From Alloyangia pacifica (GTDB lineage: Bacteria; Pseudomonadota; Alphaproteobacteria; Rhodobacterales; Rhodobacteraceae): a DNA stretch of 64,000 nt. Positions within the stretch are counted from its first letter, which is position 1, and every line of letters starts with the position of its first letter. The stretch spans positions 310,001-374,000 of the forward strand of contig NZ_JAIVKX010000002.1 in the NCBI RefSeq assembly GCF_020524285.1, read 5' to 3'. The notes under the pieces were generated by a model, which worked only from the letters and a program-made list of their open reading frames with translations, searched no databases and was not told the DNA's origin. Position numbers and translations under genes: made by a program. This document shows positions 1-8,266 of the stretch, one piece after another.

Positions 1-1494
1 GTCGGCGATCTGCTGCGCGAGATCCTCCGCCTGCGTGACCAGCAGCTCGGTTGTCTTGTCGGCATCCCAGCCGGCAGCAACCTCGTCGCGCACCTCCTCG
101 AAGGGACGCGGCGCGGGCGGGCGGATCTCGTCGAGGCGGATGGCGAAGACGCCGCCGTCACCCAGATCGCTGATCGTCGGGTAGTCGTCCTCGCTGACCG
201 CCTGCGCGGCCTCGCGGAAGGCGTCATAGCCGGCGATGGTCTCGTCGCTCAGCTCGTTCCATTCGATCGTGCCCAGCTCCATCTCGGTGTCGCCCGCCAG
301 CTCTTCCAGCGTCGCGCCACCGGCCAGCTCGTCGTCGAGGCTCTGCGCCATGCCCTCGATCACCCGGCGGGCGCGGTCGAGCGCCAGCTCGTCGCGCAGC
401 ATCGGCACTGCCTGCTCGAAGGGGGTCTCCTGCGCGTGCAGGATGGCGTTGACGCGGTAGAGCGCCGGGCCGAGGTTCGAGGGCAGCGGGCCGGCGACCT
501 CGCCGGTGTCGATGGCGTAGACGCCGTCGCCCGCTTCGCCGAGCTCGGCCTTGGTCACATCGCCGAGGTCGGTGTCTGCCAGTTGCAGGCCGCGCTCCTC
601 GACCAGCCCTTCGAAGCCGATCTCGCCCGAGGTGATGCGATCCATCGCCTGCTGTGCCTCGGCCTCGTTGGCGAAGACCAGACGCTCGACGAGGCGGCGC
701 TCGGGCAGGTTGAACTCGGCGCTGCGCTCGTCATAGGCGGCGCGCAGGGTTTCCTCGTCCAGCTCGACGCTGTCGACGATCATGTCCGGCGTGATCCAGG
801 CGTAGGTGATGACCTTGGTCTCGGGCAGGGTGAACTGCGCAATGTGGTCGTCGTACCAGGCCTGCAGCTCCGCGTCGGAGGGCACCGGCAGGCCGGTCTC
901 CAGCGCGTCGGCGCCGAGCCGCGCCCAGGTGAAGTCGCGCGTCTCGCCGGCCCAGCCGAGCAGCGTGTCGACATAGGTGTCGGGCAGGGCGGTGCCGGAA
1001 TAGATGGCCGCGTTCAGCAGGTTGCGGGCGCTTTCGTTGCGCAGGCTCGCCTCGAACTCGGCCTCGGTCAGTCCGGCGTTGCGCAGGGCGAAGGAATAGC
1101 TCTCGCGGCTGAACTTCCCGTCCGGCCCCTGGAAGGAGGAGACCTGGCTCAGCGCCTCGGCCACCTGCTCGTCGCCGACCGAAAGCCCGATCCGGCTTGT
1201 TTCGTCGTCGAGCGCGGCATTGGTCACCACCTGCGCCAGCACCTGGCGGTCGATGCCGAACTGCTGCGCCTGCTCCAGCGTCATCGGCTGGCCGGTCTGC
1301 GCCTCGAAGGCGCGCATCTCGTTCTGCAGCGCGCGGCTGTAGTCGTTCACCGAGATCTCGGTATCGCCGACGGAGCCGATGCCACGCAGGCCGCCGCTGA
1401 AGTTCACCGTGCCGAAGGCGCCGAAGCCCATCACCACGAGGATCAGGAGACCCCATACGAGAGTCTTGCCGATGCTGCTCTTGCCGCGTGCCAT
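1..1494 (-). CDS. PpiD/SurA-like periplasmic peptidyl-prolyl isomerase, C-terminus outside window
   Basis: The frame is open from the ATG at 1494 to the window edge, giving 498 codons without a stop, so the C-terminal end is missing. A single N-terminal membrane anchor is visible at about residues 11-28 after a basic start (MARGKSSIGKT). A SurA_N-like region follows, with repeated 'LAQVVTNAALDDE' style helices, then a parvulin-like region. This is the PpiD architecture: an inner-membrane-anchored periplasmic chaperone for outer-membrane proteins. An AGAGG ribosome site lies 7 nt upstream. It sits 37 nt downstream of the aminotransferase on the same strand, so co-transcription is possible. Family assignment is from architecture; catalytic activity of the parvulin domain cannot be judged. 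Confidence 0.8.
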   Translation of the reverse strand, partial: MARGKSSIGKTLVWGLLILVVMGFGAFGTVNFSGGLRGIGSVGDTEISVNDYSRALQNEMRAFEAQTGQPMTLEQAQQFGIDRQVLAQVVTNAALDDETSRIGLSVGDEQVAEALSQVSSFQGPDGKFSRESYSFALRNAGLTEAEFEASLRNESARNLLNAAIYSGTALPDTYVDTLLGWAGETRDFTWARLGADALETGLPVPSDAELQAWYDDHIAQFTLPETKVITYAWITPDMIVDSVELDEETLRAAYDERSAEFNLPERRLVERLVFANEAEAQQAMDRITSGEIGFEGLVEERGLQLADTDLGDVTKAELGEAGDGVYAIDTGEVAGPLPSNLGPALYRVNAILHAQETPFEQAVPMLRDELALDRARRVIEGMAQSLDDELAGGATLEELAGDTEMELGTIEWNELSDETIAGYDAFREAAQAVSEDDYPTISDLGDGGVFAIRLDEIRPPAPRPFEEVRDEVAAGWDADKTTELLVTQAEDLAQQIAD

Positions 1495-1531
1495 GCGCTG
1501 CCTCTTGATCGTGTGTTTCTGGCGTCGGGGT

Positions 1532-2782
1532 TTACTGGGCCAAGTCCTTGCTCGCAAGGGCTGTTGCGCCCGCGAGCTCGCCAGTACCGTCCCCCGTGCC
1601 GTCCAAGGACCAGTCCAGTGCCTCGAGCCGTGCGAAGAGTTCGCCGATCTCCGCGCGGTTCACATTCGCGAAGGCGAAGCGGAACTGCCGGGCGCCGCGC
1701 GGGTCGGTCTCGGGCATGAACATGGTTCCCGGAAGCGTCAGCACGCCCGCTTCGCGCACCAGCTTTGGCGCGAGCTGCGCCGAGCTTTCCGCGAAGGGAT
1801 GCTCGAGATAGGCGAAATAGGCCCCGAGGCCGAGCAGCTTCCAGCCCTTGGCCTCGAGCCGGGGCATGTTTTCGGCGATGGCGGCGCGGCGGTCGAGGAT
1901 CTCGTCCCGCTCTCCGGCCACCCATTGCCCGAGGTTCTGCAGCCCCCAGAGCGCCGCACTTTGCCCGAGCTGCGTCGCGCAAATGGTTACGGTGTCGAGG
2001 AATTTCTCGACTTCCGGCAGCAACGCCTGGTCCGCGATGATGGCACCGACGCGGTGGCCGGTGAGGCGGTAGGCCTTGGAGAAGCTGTAGAGCTGGATCA
2101 GCGTGTCGCGACCCTCGGGGGCATTCAGAAGGTCGTGCGGCGCGCCGCTGCGGCTGTCGAAATCCTTGTAGGTCTCGTCGACGATCAGCTTGATACCGTG
2201 CTCCCGCGCCAAGTCGAAGAAGGCCTTCAGGGTCTCGGCTGGATACTCTTTTCCGCCGGGATTGTTCGGCGAAACCAGAACGATGGCGCGTGTTCTTGAG
2301 GTGATGAGAGAGGCCGCGGTGGCGACCTGCGGCAGCAGCTCGGCATCGGTCGGCAGCGGCACGGTGGTCACGCCCGACATGTCGAGCCACATCTTGTGGT
2401 TGAAATACCAGGGCGTGGGCAACAGCACCTCGTCCCCCTCGCCGCAGAGCGCGCTGATGCAAGCTGCGAAGGCTTGGTTGCAACCAGATGTAATTGCGAC
2501 GTTTTCCGGCGTCACATTTGCGCCATAATGTGCCGACCAGTGGCGCGCGAGTTCCTCGCGCAGCGCGGGCATGCCGAGCACCGGGCCATACAGGTGGGTC
2601 GCGGGATCGGCCAATGCCTCGCCCATGGCCGCGATCAGCGGCGCGGGCGGCGGGTCGATGGGGGCCGCCTGGCTGACGTTGATCAGCGGGCGATCTGCCG
2701 GAAACTCGACCCCGTCGAGCCAGCGCCGCGCCTCCATCACCGGCGGGGCGAAGGTGGTTTGCGTGCGGCTCTTGCTGGTCAT
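1532..2782 (-). CDS. Class I/II PLP-dependent aminotransferase
   Basis: A 416-residue fold-type I aminotransferase, usual length for the family. The PLP-binding lysine is Lys236 in SFSKAYRLTGHRVG; the cofactor-contacting SPNNPGG (about 171-177) and VDETY (201-205) motifs are intact. It should transfer an amino group between an amino acid and a 2-oxo acid in the cytoplasm; the substrate cannot be read from sequence. The start at 2782 has GGGAGAG upstream. The neighbours (PpiD-like chaperone downstream, HxlR regulator upstream on the same strand) give no pathway clue. Confidence 0.88.
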   Translation of the reverse strand: MTSKSRTQTTFAPPVMEARRWLDGVEFPADRPLINVSQAAPIDPPPAPLIAAMGEALADPATHLYGPVLGMPALREELARHWSAHYGANVTPENVAITSGCNQAFAACISALCGEGDEVLLPTPWYFNHKMWLDMSGVTTVPLPTDAELLPQVATAASLITSRTRAIVLVSPNNPGGKEYPAETLKAFFDLAREHGIKLIVDETYKDFDSRSGAPHDLLNAPEGRDTLIQLYSFSKAYRLTGHRVGAIIADQALLPEVEKFLDTVTICATQLGQSAALWGLQNLGQWVAGERDEILDRRAAIAENMPRLEAKGWKLLGLGAYFAYLEHPFAESSAQLAPKLVREAGVLTLPGTMFMPETDPRGARQFRFAFANVNRAEIGELFARLEALDWSLDGTGDGTGELAGATALASKDLAQ

Positions 2783-2845
2783 TTCCGGTCTCTCCCTGAG
2801 TGTTGCGCGGACGCTATCAGCGGCCCCAGTCAGGGGGAAGAGGGC

Positions 2846-3304
2846 TCAGGCGACTTCCTCTGCGTCAAAGGCCGCGCGCGAGGCGCGGATCGCGTCGTGG
2901 TGGCTGTCGGCCCAGACCAGCAGCGCGCCAATGGGCGCCAGCGCCGAGCGGCCGAGGTCGGTCAGGGCGTATTCCACCGAGGGCGGCTTGGTCGGGAAAA
3001 CCTGCCGCGACACCAGCCCGTCGCGCTCCAGTTGCCGCAGCGTCTGCGTCAGCATGCGTTTGGAAATGTCGCCAACCTGCCGCTGGAGCTGGGAAAACCG
3101 CTTTGGCGCCGGCTCCAGGGCAACGAGGATCAGCAACGTCCACTTCTGTCCGACCCGGTCCAGCACGTCGCGCACGGGGCATTGCGCCTCGTCCTCGGGG
3201 GCGCCGGTCCAGAGCGCCATGCTGTCGAGCATGGCGCGCACCGGATCGGGCATGCCGGGCCCGGGGGCTTCGGTGGGCAGGTTCCCTGCGTGTAACCTTG
3301 TCAT
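2846..3304 (-). CDS. HxlR-family (DUF24) transcriptional regulator
   Basis: A 152-residue winged-helix regulator. The HxlR signature is clear: [15 protein letters not shown], then [20 protein letters not shown] and [10 protein letters not shown]. Cys42 occupies the conserved position used for thiol redox sensing in HxlR proteins such as YodB, HypR and QorR. It is divergent from a quinone-reductase-like gene, the same arrangement as E. coli ytfH-qorB(ytfG), so it probably represses that gene and responds to quinones or electrophiles. AAGGAGG lies about 10 nt before the ATG. A dyad in the shared intergenic region (3337-3355) is a plausible operator. Confidence 0.85.
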   Translation of the reverse strand: MTRLHAGNLPTEAPGPGMPDPVRAMLDSMALWTGAPEDEAQCPVRDVLDRVGQKWTLLILVALEPAPKRFSQLQRQVGDISKRMLTQTLRQLERDGLVSRQVFPTKPPSVEYALTDLGRSALAPIGALLVWADSHHDAIRASRAAFDAEEVA

Positions 3305-3336
3305 GTGAATGTGCCTCCTTACGAGGTCCGGGTAGG

Positions 3337-3355
3337 TGGTCTATTTATGAGACCA
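3337..3355. promoter_or_regulatory. Inverted repeat, candidate HxlR operator
   Basis: TGGTCT and AGACCA form a perfect 6-bp dyad around a 7-nt centre (ATTTATG). It lies in the 103-bp divergent region between the HxlR regulator and the quinone-reductase gene. Position and symmetry suit an autoregulatory operator covering both promoters; binding is inferred. Confidence 0.45.
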
Positions 3356-3407
3356 TATCTCGAATCAGAACTCTGCGCCAGTGCAGGGGCCTCGGAAAGG
3401 AAAGACC

Positions 3408-4289
3408 ATGTCCGAAACACTCGACTATCTGATCACCGGCGCGACCGGCCAGCTTGGCGCGCTTGTCCTGGAGCAGCTCAAGGCAGCCGCACCGGAGGCA
3501 AGCATCGGCGCCCTAGTGCGCCGTCCCGACGCGGCAGGCGCGCTGGAAGCGCAGGGCTTCACCGTGCGCGTCGCCTCCTACGACGATCCGGCGGCGCTCG
3601 AGGCGGCTTTCGCCGGGGTCACCAAGCTGCTGCTCATCTCGTCGAGCGAGGTCGGCAAGCGCGCGGTGCAGCATGACAACGTGATCGATGCGGCGAAACA
3701 GGCAGGCGTGAAATTCCTCGCCTATACCTCGATCCTGAACGCCGACGGGTCGCCGCTGACCGTGCTGCCGGGCGAGCACCTGGCCACCGAACAGGCACTC
3801 GCCGCCTCGGGCCTGCACCACGCGCTGCTGCGCAATGGCTGGTACAGCGAGAACTACGTGATGAGCGCGGGCGCTGCTCTGGAGCACGGGGCGCTGATCG
3901 GCGCGGCCGGTGAAGGCCGCATCTCCTCGGCGGCGCGGGCCGACTATGCCGCCGCGGCGGTGGCCGTGCTGACCGGCGAGATCCCGGCCTCTGGCACGAT
4001 CTACGAGCTGGCCGGAGACGACAGCTACACGCTGACCGAGTTCGCCGGCGCCCTGTCGGAGCTCTCCGGAAAGCAGGTTCCCTATGTGAACATGAGCCAG
4101 GCCGACTATGCCGCGGCGCTCGAGGGCGCAGGGCTGCCGGCCCCTGTGGCGCAGATGCTCGCGGACAGCGACAACGGCGCGGCGCAGGGCGGACTCTACA
4201 GCGCGGACAAGACGCTCTCGACGCTGATCGGTCGGCCGACGACGCCGTGGAAGGAGACGCTGGCGTCCGGTATCACGGTCGCGGCGTAA
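3408..4289 (+). CDS. SDR-family NAD(P)H:quinone oxidoreductase, QorB-like
   Basis: A 293-residue atypical short-chain dehydrogenase of the NmrA/QorB type. The nucleotide-binding motif TGATGQLG is at the N-terminus (10-17), and LLISSSEVGKR and YTSILNADGSPL match the QorB family. The start at 3408 is chosen over an in-frame GTG at 3381 because GGAAAGGA sits just before it and MSETLDYLITGATG is the natural N-terminus. It likely reduces quinones with NAD(P)H as a detoxification step. It is divergent from an HxlR regulator, as in E. coli qorB-ytfH. A strong bidirectional terminator follows. Confidence 0.83.
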   Translation: MSETLDYLITGATGQLGALVLEQLKAAAPEASIGALVRRPDAAGALEAQGFTVRVASYDDPAALEAAFAGVTKLLLISSSEVGKRAVQHDNVIDAAKQAGVKFLAYTSILNADGSPLTVLPGEHLATEQALAASGLHHALLRNGWYSENYVMSAGAALEHGALIGAAGEGRISSAARADYAAAAVAVLTGEIPASGTIYELAGDDSYTLTEFAGALSELSGKQVPYVNMSQADYAAALEGAGLPAPVAQMLADSDNGAAQGGLYSADKTLSTLIGRPTTPWKETLASGITVAA

Positions 4290-4317
4290 GCCCGGCGGCC
4301 GTGGCTCACGGCAAACG

Positions 4318-4350
4318 AAAGGGGCGCGGCCAGTACGGCCGCGCCCCTTT
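4318..4350. terminator. Bidirectional terminator between qorB-like gene and gpt
   Basis: A perfect 14-bp stem (4318-4331 with 4337-4350) closes a 5-nt AGTAC loop and has AAA/TTT at its base, so it can stop the two convergent transcripts. Confidence 0.85.
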
Positions 4351-4371
4351 GCATGTCGATCCAGGGGAAGC

Positions 4372-4890
4372 TCAGTCCGCGGTGCCGTGGAACGGCTTCA
4401 CGTATTGCAGCGCCATGTCCCAGGGGAAGAAGATCCAGGTATCCTGGCTCACCTCGGTGATGAAGCTGTCGACCTGCGGACGGCCCATCGGCTTGGCGTA
4501 GACGGTGGCCACATGCGCCTTGGGCAGGTGCTTGCGCACCACTTCCAGCGTGCGGCCGGTGTCGACGAGATCGTCGATGATCAGCACGCCCTCGCCGTCG
4601 CCCATCACTTCCATGTCCGGGAACTTGATGACCTTGGGCTCGGACTGCTCCTGGTGGTTGTAGCTCTTGACCGAGATCGTATCGACCATGCGGACGTTGA
4701 GCTCGCGCGCCACGATCATCGCAGGTGCCATGCCGCCGCGGGTGATCGCGACCACGGCGCGCCACTCGCCGCCGGCCTCCGGTTTCTGGCTCTGCAGGCG
4801 CCAGGCCAGCGCGCGGCTGTCGCGGTGCAGCTGGTCCCAGCTGACATGGAAGCCCTTTTCATGGGGCAGGCGGTCGGTCATCTCGGGCAT
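4372..4890 (-). CDS. gpt: Xanthine-guanine phosphoribosyltransferase
   Basis: A 172-residue type I phosphoribosyltransferase that converts guanine or xanthine plus PRPP to GMP or XMP (purine salvage, cytoplasm). The PRPP-binding loop [12 protein letters not shown] (about 103-114) is intact, as is the [10 protein letters not shown] segment. The start at 4890 (MPEMTDRL) has a GGAGAG site upstream and fits the family length; an in-frame ATG at 4929 would add 13 atypical residues. fabI lies 60 nt upstream on the same strand. Confidence 0.9.
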   Translation of the reverse strand: MPEMTDRLPHEKGFHVSWDQLHRDSRALAWRLQSQKPEAGGEWRAVVAITRGGMAPAMIVARELNVRMVDTISVKSYNHQEQSEPKVIKFPDMEVMGDGEGVLIIDDLVDTGRTLEVVRKHLPKAHVATVYAKPMGRPQVDSFITEVSQDTWIFFPWDMALQYVKPFHGTAD

Positions 4891-4950
4891 GGGGCTCTCC
4901 CTGCGGATGTCTGTCGGTCGGAAGGGCATCGCCCTTGAAGGTGAAAGGGC

Positions 4951-5757
4951 TCAGCCCTTGGAAATGTCGGGCGCGTCGACGGCTTTCATGCCGACGACAT
5001 GATAGCCCGCGTCGACGTGATGCGTCTCGCCGGTCACGCCTGCGCCGAGCTCGGACAGCAGGTAGAGCGCCGATCCGCCGACGTCGTCAATGGTCACGTT
5101 GCGGCGCAGCGGCGAGTTGTACTCGTTCCACTTCATGATGTAGCGGAAATCGCCGATGCCCGAGGCGGCCAGCGTCTTGATCGGGCCGGCCGAGATGGCG
5201 TTGACCCGGATGCCGTCCTTGCCGAGGTCCTCGGCGAGATAGCGCACGGAGGCTTCCAGCGCCGCCTTGGCCACGCCCATCACGTTGTAATGGGGCATGA
5301 TGCGCTCGGCACCGTAATAGGTGAGCGTCAGCGCGGCGCCGCCGTTGTTCATCATCTTCTCGGCGCGCTGCATCACCGCGGTGAAGCTATAGACCGAGAT
5401 GTCCATGGTCAGGTTGAAATTGGACCGGCTGGTGTCGACGTAGCGACCGCGCAGCTCGTTCTTGTCCGAGAAGCCGATGGCGTGGACGATGAAATCCAGG
5501 TTGTCCCAGCGTTCCTTCAGTCCGTCGAACAGCCCGTCGATCGAGGCCTCGTCGGAGACGTCGCAGGGCAGAACGATGTCCGAGCCCAGCTGCGCGGCGA
5601 GCGGATCGACACGTTTCTTAAGCGCCTCGCCCTGGTAGGAGAAGGCAAGCTCCGCCCCGGCCTCGTGCAACTTCTTTGCGATGCCCCAGGCAATCGACTT
5701 GTCGTTGGCGAGACCCATGATCAGGCCGCGCTTCCCGGCCATCAGAGTGTTTGACAT
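4951..5757 (-). CDS. fabI: Enoyl-[acyl-carrier-protein] reductase (NADH)
   Basis: A 268-residue FabI that reduces trans-2-enoyl-ACP in the last step of each fatty-acid elongation cycle. The FabI-type active site is complete: Tyr147, Tyr157 and Lys164 in [18 protein letters not shown], one residue off E. coli numbering. The N-terminal [16 protein letters not shown] cofactor motif is typical of FabI rather than other SDRs. It is divergent from pdxH and upstream of gpt. Confidence 0.93.
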   Translation of the reverse strand: MSNTLMAGKRGLIMGLANDKSIAWGIAKKLHEAGAELAFSYQGEALKKRVDPLAAQLGSDIVLPCDVSDEASIDGLFDGLKERWDNLDFIVHAIGFSDKNELRGRYVDTSRSNFNLTMDISVYSFTAVMQRAEKMMNNGGAALTLTYYGAERIMPHYNVMGVAKAALEASVRYLAEDLGKDGIRVNAISAGPIKTLAASGIGDFRYIMKWNEYNSPLRRNVTIDDVGGSALYLLSELGAGVTGETHHVDAGYHVVGMKAVDAPDISKG

Positions 5758-5872
5758 ACCTCACCTCTACCCGGCATTGATTTTGTCCGTGTCCTTTAGG
5801 CGATTGCCCGGGGGGCATCAAGGGTTTGGACGCCTGTTCGGGGCATCGGCAGGCGGGAAAAGGAGACGGCAG

Positions 5873-6478
5873 ATGAGCGATCGCGGTGGAATTTTTGCAG
5901 GCGACGACCCCTTCGTGATCGCGCAGCGGTGGTTGACCGAGGCCGAGGCGACGGAGCCGAACGATCCGAATGCGATCGCGCTGTCGACCGTCGATTCCCA
6001 GGGAATGCCCAATGTTCGCATGGTCTTGCTCAAGGAGATCGAAGAAAACGCCTTTGTTTTCTACACAAATTACGAAAGTGCGAAGGCAGAAGAGATTTTG
6101 GGCAGCAGTAAGGCAGCCTTTGTGCTACACTGGAAGTCACTGCGGCGTCAGGTCCGGGTTCGTGGACATGTATTGAAGGAGGATGGCCCGCAGGCAGACG
6201 CATATTACGCGTCGCGCTCGCTGAAATCACGTCTTGGGGCATGGGCATCCAAACAGTCCAGGCCTCTCGCTTCGCGGGCATCGCTTATGGCGGAAGTTGC
6301 CAAGATTACGGCGACGAAAGGGCCGAACCCGCCACGGCCAGATTTTTGGGGAGGCTTTCGAATCCTTCCCGTAGAAATTGAATTTTGGGCTGACGGCGCG
6401 TTCCGGTTGCATGACAGGTTCGTCTGGAGGCGCACGAGTGTTTCGGGTGAGTGGACAGTGACAAGGCTTAACCCCTGA
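5873..6478 (+). CDS. pdxH: Pyridoxamine 5'-phosphate oxidase
   Basis: A 201-residue FMN-dependent oxidase making pyridoxal 5'-phosphate from PNP or PMP. Family hallmarks are [21 protein letters not shown], the [23 protein letters not shown] segment, the [16 protein letters not shown] region and the C-terminal [11 protein letters not shown] and W..TRLNP motifs. The start at 5873 is set by AGGAGA 7 nt upstream. The 3' half has lower GC and more A/T-ending codons than its neighbours, but the family motifs are intact. Confidence 0.93.
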   Translation: MSDRGGIFAGDDPFVIAQRWLTEAEATEPNDPNAIALSTVDSQGMPNVRMVLLKEIEENAFVFYTNYESAKAEEILGSSKAAFVLHWKSLRRQVRVRGHVLKEDGPQADAYYASRSLKSRLGAWASKQSRPLASRASLMAEVAKITATKGPNPPRPDFWGGFRILPVEIEFWADGAFRLHDRFVWRRTSVSGEWTVTRLNP

Positions 6479-6584
6479 ATTTCACGTAACGCGAAATGCT
6501 AATTGGTAGAAAATATAGGTTTCAATGACTTGCTATTCTGCGGCAGCCTAACGCAATTGGGGGCGGGGATACGCAAGACGACCA

Positions 6585-7124
6585 GTGGAAACGCATTTGA
6601 CACACGAAGACAGTGAAACGCGGCGCGTGCTAGGCCGGGTGAAGTGGTTCGATCCCGTTAAGGGCTTCGGCTTCGTCATCTCGGACGAGGGAGGGCCCGA
6701 CATATTGCTGCATGCCAACGTGCTGCGCAATTTCGGGCAGAGTTCCGTTGCCGATGCAGCGCGCATCGAAGTGAGCGTTCAGAGTACCGAGCGTGGCATC
6801 CAGGCCACCGAGGTGTTCCGGATAGAACCGCCCGAGGCGCCGGCCGGAGTGCCATTGGCGGATTTCGAAGAAATCGATCCCGAGATCATCCGCTCGGCGC
6901 CGCTGGAACCGGCGCGGGTGAAATGGTTCGACAAGGCCAAGGGTTTCGGCTTTGCCAATGTCTTTGGCCGGGACCAGGACGTGTTCATCCATATCGAGGT
7001 GCTGCGGCGCTCGGGTCTTGCCGACCTGCAGCCCGGCGAAGCGCTGGCGATCCGGGTGATCCAGGGCAAGCGAGGCCAGATGGCCACGGAGGTCTGCGCA
7101 TGGGAAACCGCGGTCGTTCATTGA
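6585..7124 (+). CDS. Double cold-shock-domain protein
   Basis: A 179-residue protein with two cold-shock (OB-fold) domains, about 15-78 and 110-176. Each has an RNP1-type motif: KGFGFV (26-31) with DILLHAN, and KGFGFA (119-124) with DVFIHI (132-137). A Pro/Glu-rich linker joins them. Single-domain Csps are about 70 residues, so this is a tandem form, found in alphaproteobacteria. It probably binds single-stranded RNA or DNA. The start codon is GTG. The DUF192 gene begins inside its last codons (25-nt overlap), suggesting translational coupling. Confidence 0.88.
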   Translation: METHLTHEDSETRRVLGRVKWFDPVKGFGFVISDEGGPDILLHANVLRNFGQSSVADAARIEVSVQSTERGIQATEVFRIEPPEAPAGVPLADFEEIDPEIIRSAPLEPARVKWFDKAKGFGFANVFGRDQDVFIHIEVLRRSGLADLQPGEALAIRVIQGKRGQMATEVCAWETAVVH

Positions 7125-7585
7125 CCCTTCTGGCCGGGCTGCTGGTCGCAGGCCCGGTGCTGACCGGGCAAGCGGCGCAGGCGGCCTGCGAGGACAATGT
7201 TCTGCAGATGCGCGGCGACTGGGGCAGTGCCCGTTTCGCCGTGGCCGTCGCCGACACCGTGAAGGAGCGGGCCGTGGGGCTGATGTTCGTCGAGGAGCTG
7301 CCGTCCACCGCGGGCATGCTCTTCGTCTATGACGAGCCGCACCCGGTGTCCTTCTGGATGAAGAACACGCTGATCCCGCTCGACATGATCTTCGCCGATG
7401 CGCAGGGCGTCGTCGTTTCGGTGCATGAGAACGCCATTCCGGGCGATCTGACCAGCATCGACAGCGGCGCGCCGACGCAATACGTGCTCGAGATCAACGG
7501 CGGCATGGCGGCGCGTCTCGGCATCGCCGAGGGCAGCGAGATGCAGCACGCGGCGATCACCGACGCGGCCTGGCCCTGCGAATAG
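7100..7585 (+). CDS. Exported DUF192 protein
   Basis: A 161-residue protein with a Sec signal peptide (basic start, hydrophobic core, cleavage near GQAAQA, about residue 28), followed by a DUF192 domain: ERAVGLMFVEELPSTAGMLF, the SFWMKNTLIPLDMIF core and a C-terminal NGG..A.LGI. The function of DUF192 is unknown. The ATG at 7100 lies inside the cold-shock gene, so the two are likely coupled. A hairpin (7608-7630) follows before the tRNA. Confidence 0.85.
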   Translation: MGNRGRSLTLLAGLLVAGPVLTGQAAQAACEDNVLQMRGDWGSARFAVAVADTVKERAVGLMFVEELPSTAGMLFVYDEPHPVSFWMKNTLIPLDMIFADAQGVVVSVHENAIPGDLTSIDSGAPTQYVLEINGGMAARLGIAEGSEMQHAAITDAAWPCE

Positions 7586-7607
7586 GATTTTCGGCTTTTC
7601 AATCCCG

Positions 7608-7630
7608 GGAGAGCCTTGTATTGGCTCTCC
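7608..7630 (+). terminator. Hairpin between the DUF192 gene and tRNA-Pro
   Basis: GGAGAGCC and GGCTCTCC form a perfect 8-bp stem with a 7-nt loop. There is no T-run, so it may be a weak terminator or a processing signal in the tRNA leader, whose 5' end is 4 nt away. Confidence 0.4.
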
Positions 7631-7633
7631 TGT

Positions 7634-7711
<78 letters not shown>

Positions 7712-7913
7712 TGCAGCATGCAGGCATCGACCCCCTTCTCAGTGATAAAACGCCTGAACCTGTCCGTTGGGATCGGTGTCGACGGCGTGTTTTCTGACGT
7801 GACGTCCGTTGTGTTGACGGTGAGGACTGCGTGTTTTTTGTGCACCACGGACGCGCTGCCGATGTGGTTGGCACTGTGGCACGGCTGGAGACAATGCGCC
7901 ACATCTTGTGTCG

Positions 7914-7936
7914 ATCTGACACAGATCGTGTCAGAT
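7914..7936. promoter_or_regulatory. 9-bp perfect inverted repeat
   Basis: ATCTGACAC and GTGTCAGAT flank a 5-nt AGATC centre. A further GTGTC copy lies just upstream, so GTGTC/GACAC/GTGTC alternate. It could be an operator or RNA hairpin in the nrdJ leader. Confidence 0.4.
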
Positions 7937-8119
7937 GCCGGGCGGCGATGCCTGTGTGCATGGGGTTTCCTGAAATTTGACCAAAATGGTTCAGAATCCA
8001 ACAAGCCCATAGTTGTGGTGTGTCCGCTGCAGCGCATCACCAAATATATGGGATAGGCCGGAATTTTCCGTTGACCGGTGGCGGGATTGTGAGCCAGTTT
8101 GTTGGTAACGGACCAAGAG

Positions 8120-8135
8120 CCACAATATGTAGTGG
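8120..8135 (+). promoter_or_regulatory. Candidate NrdR box upstream of nrdJ
   Basis: CCACAATATGTAGTGG matches 13 of 16 positions of the NrdR-box consensus (acaCwAtATaTwGtgt). NrdR represses ribonucleotide reductase genes when dATP/ATP is high, so a site 131 nt before nrdJ fits. A weaker partner (11/16) is at 8039-8054, 81 bp away centre to centre, which is wider than the usual pair spacing. Confidence 0.55.
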
Positions 8136-8266
8136 CCTTCCGCAGGGACAGATCACAAGGGTACGCCAGAATTAGGGGGCGGGCACGCAATGGCGCGCCT
8201 GTCGGCGGTGCCGCTGTGCCTTGCAGTCCGGATTTTAGTTTGGGCCAGCAGGCAAGGGCAGAGACC

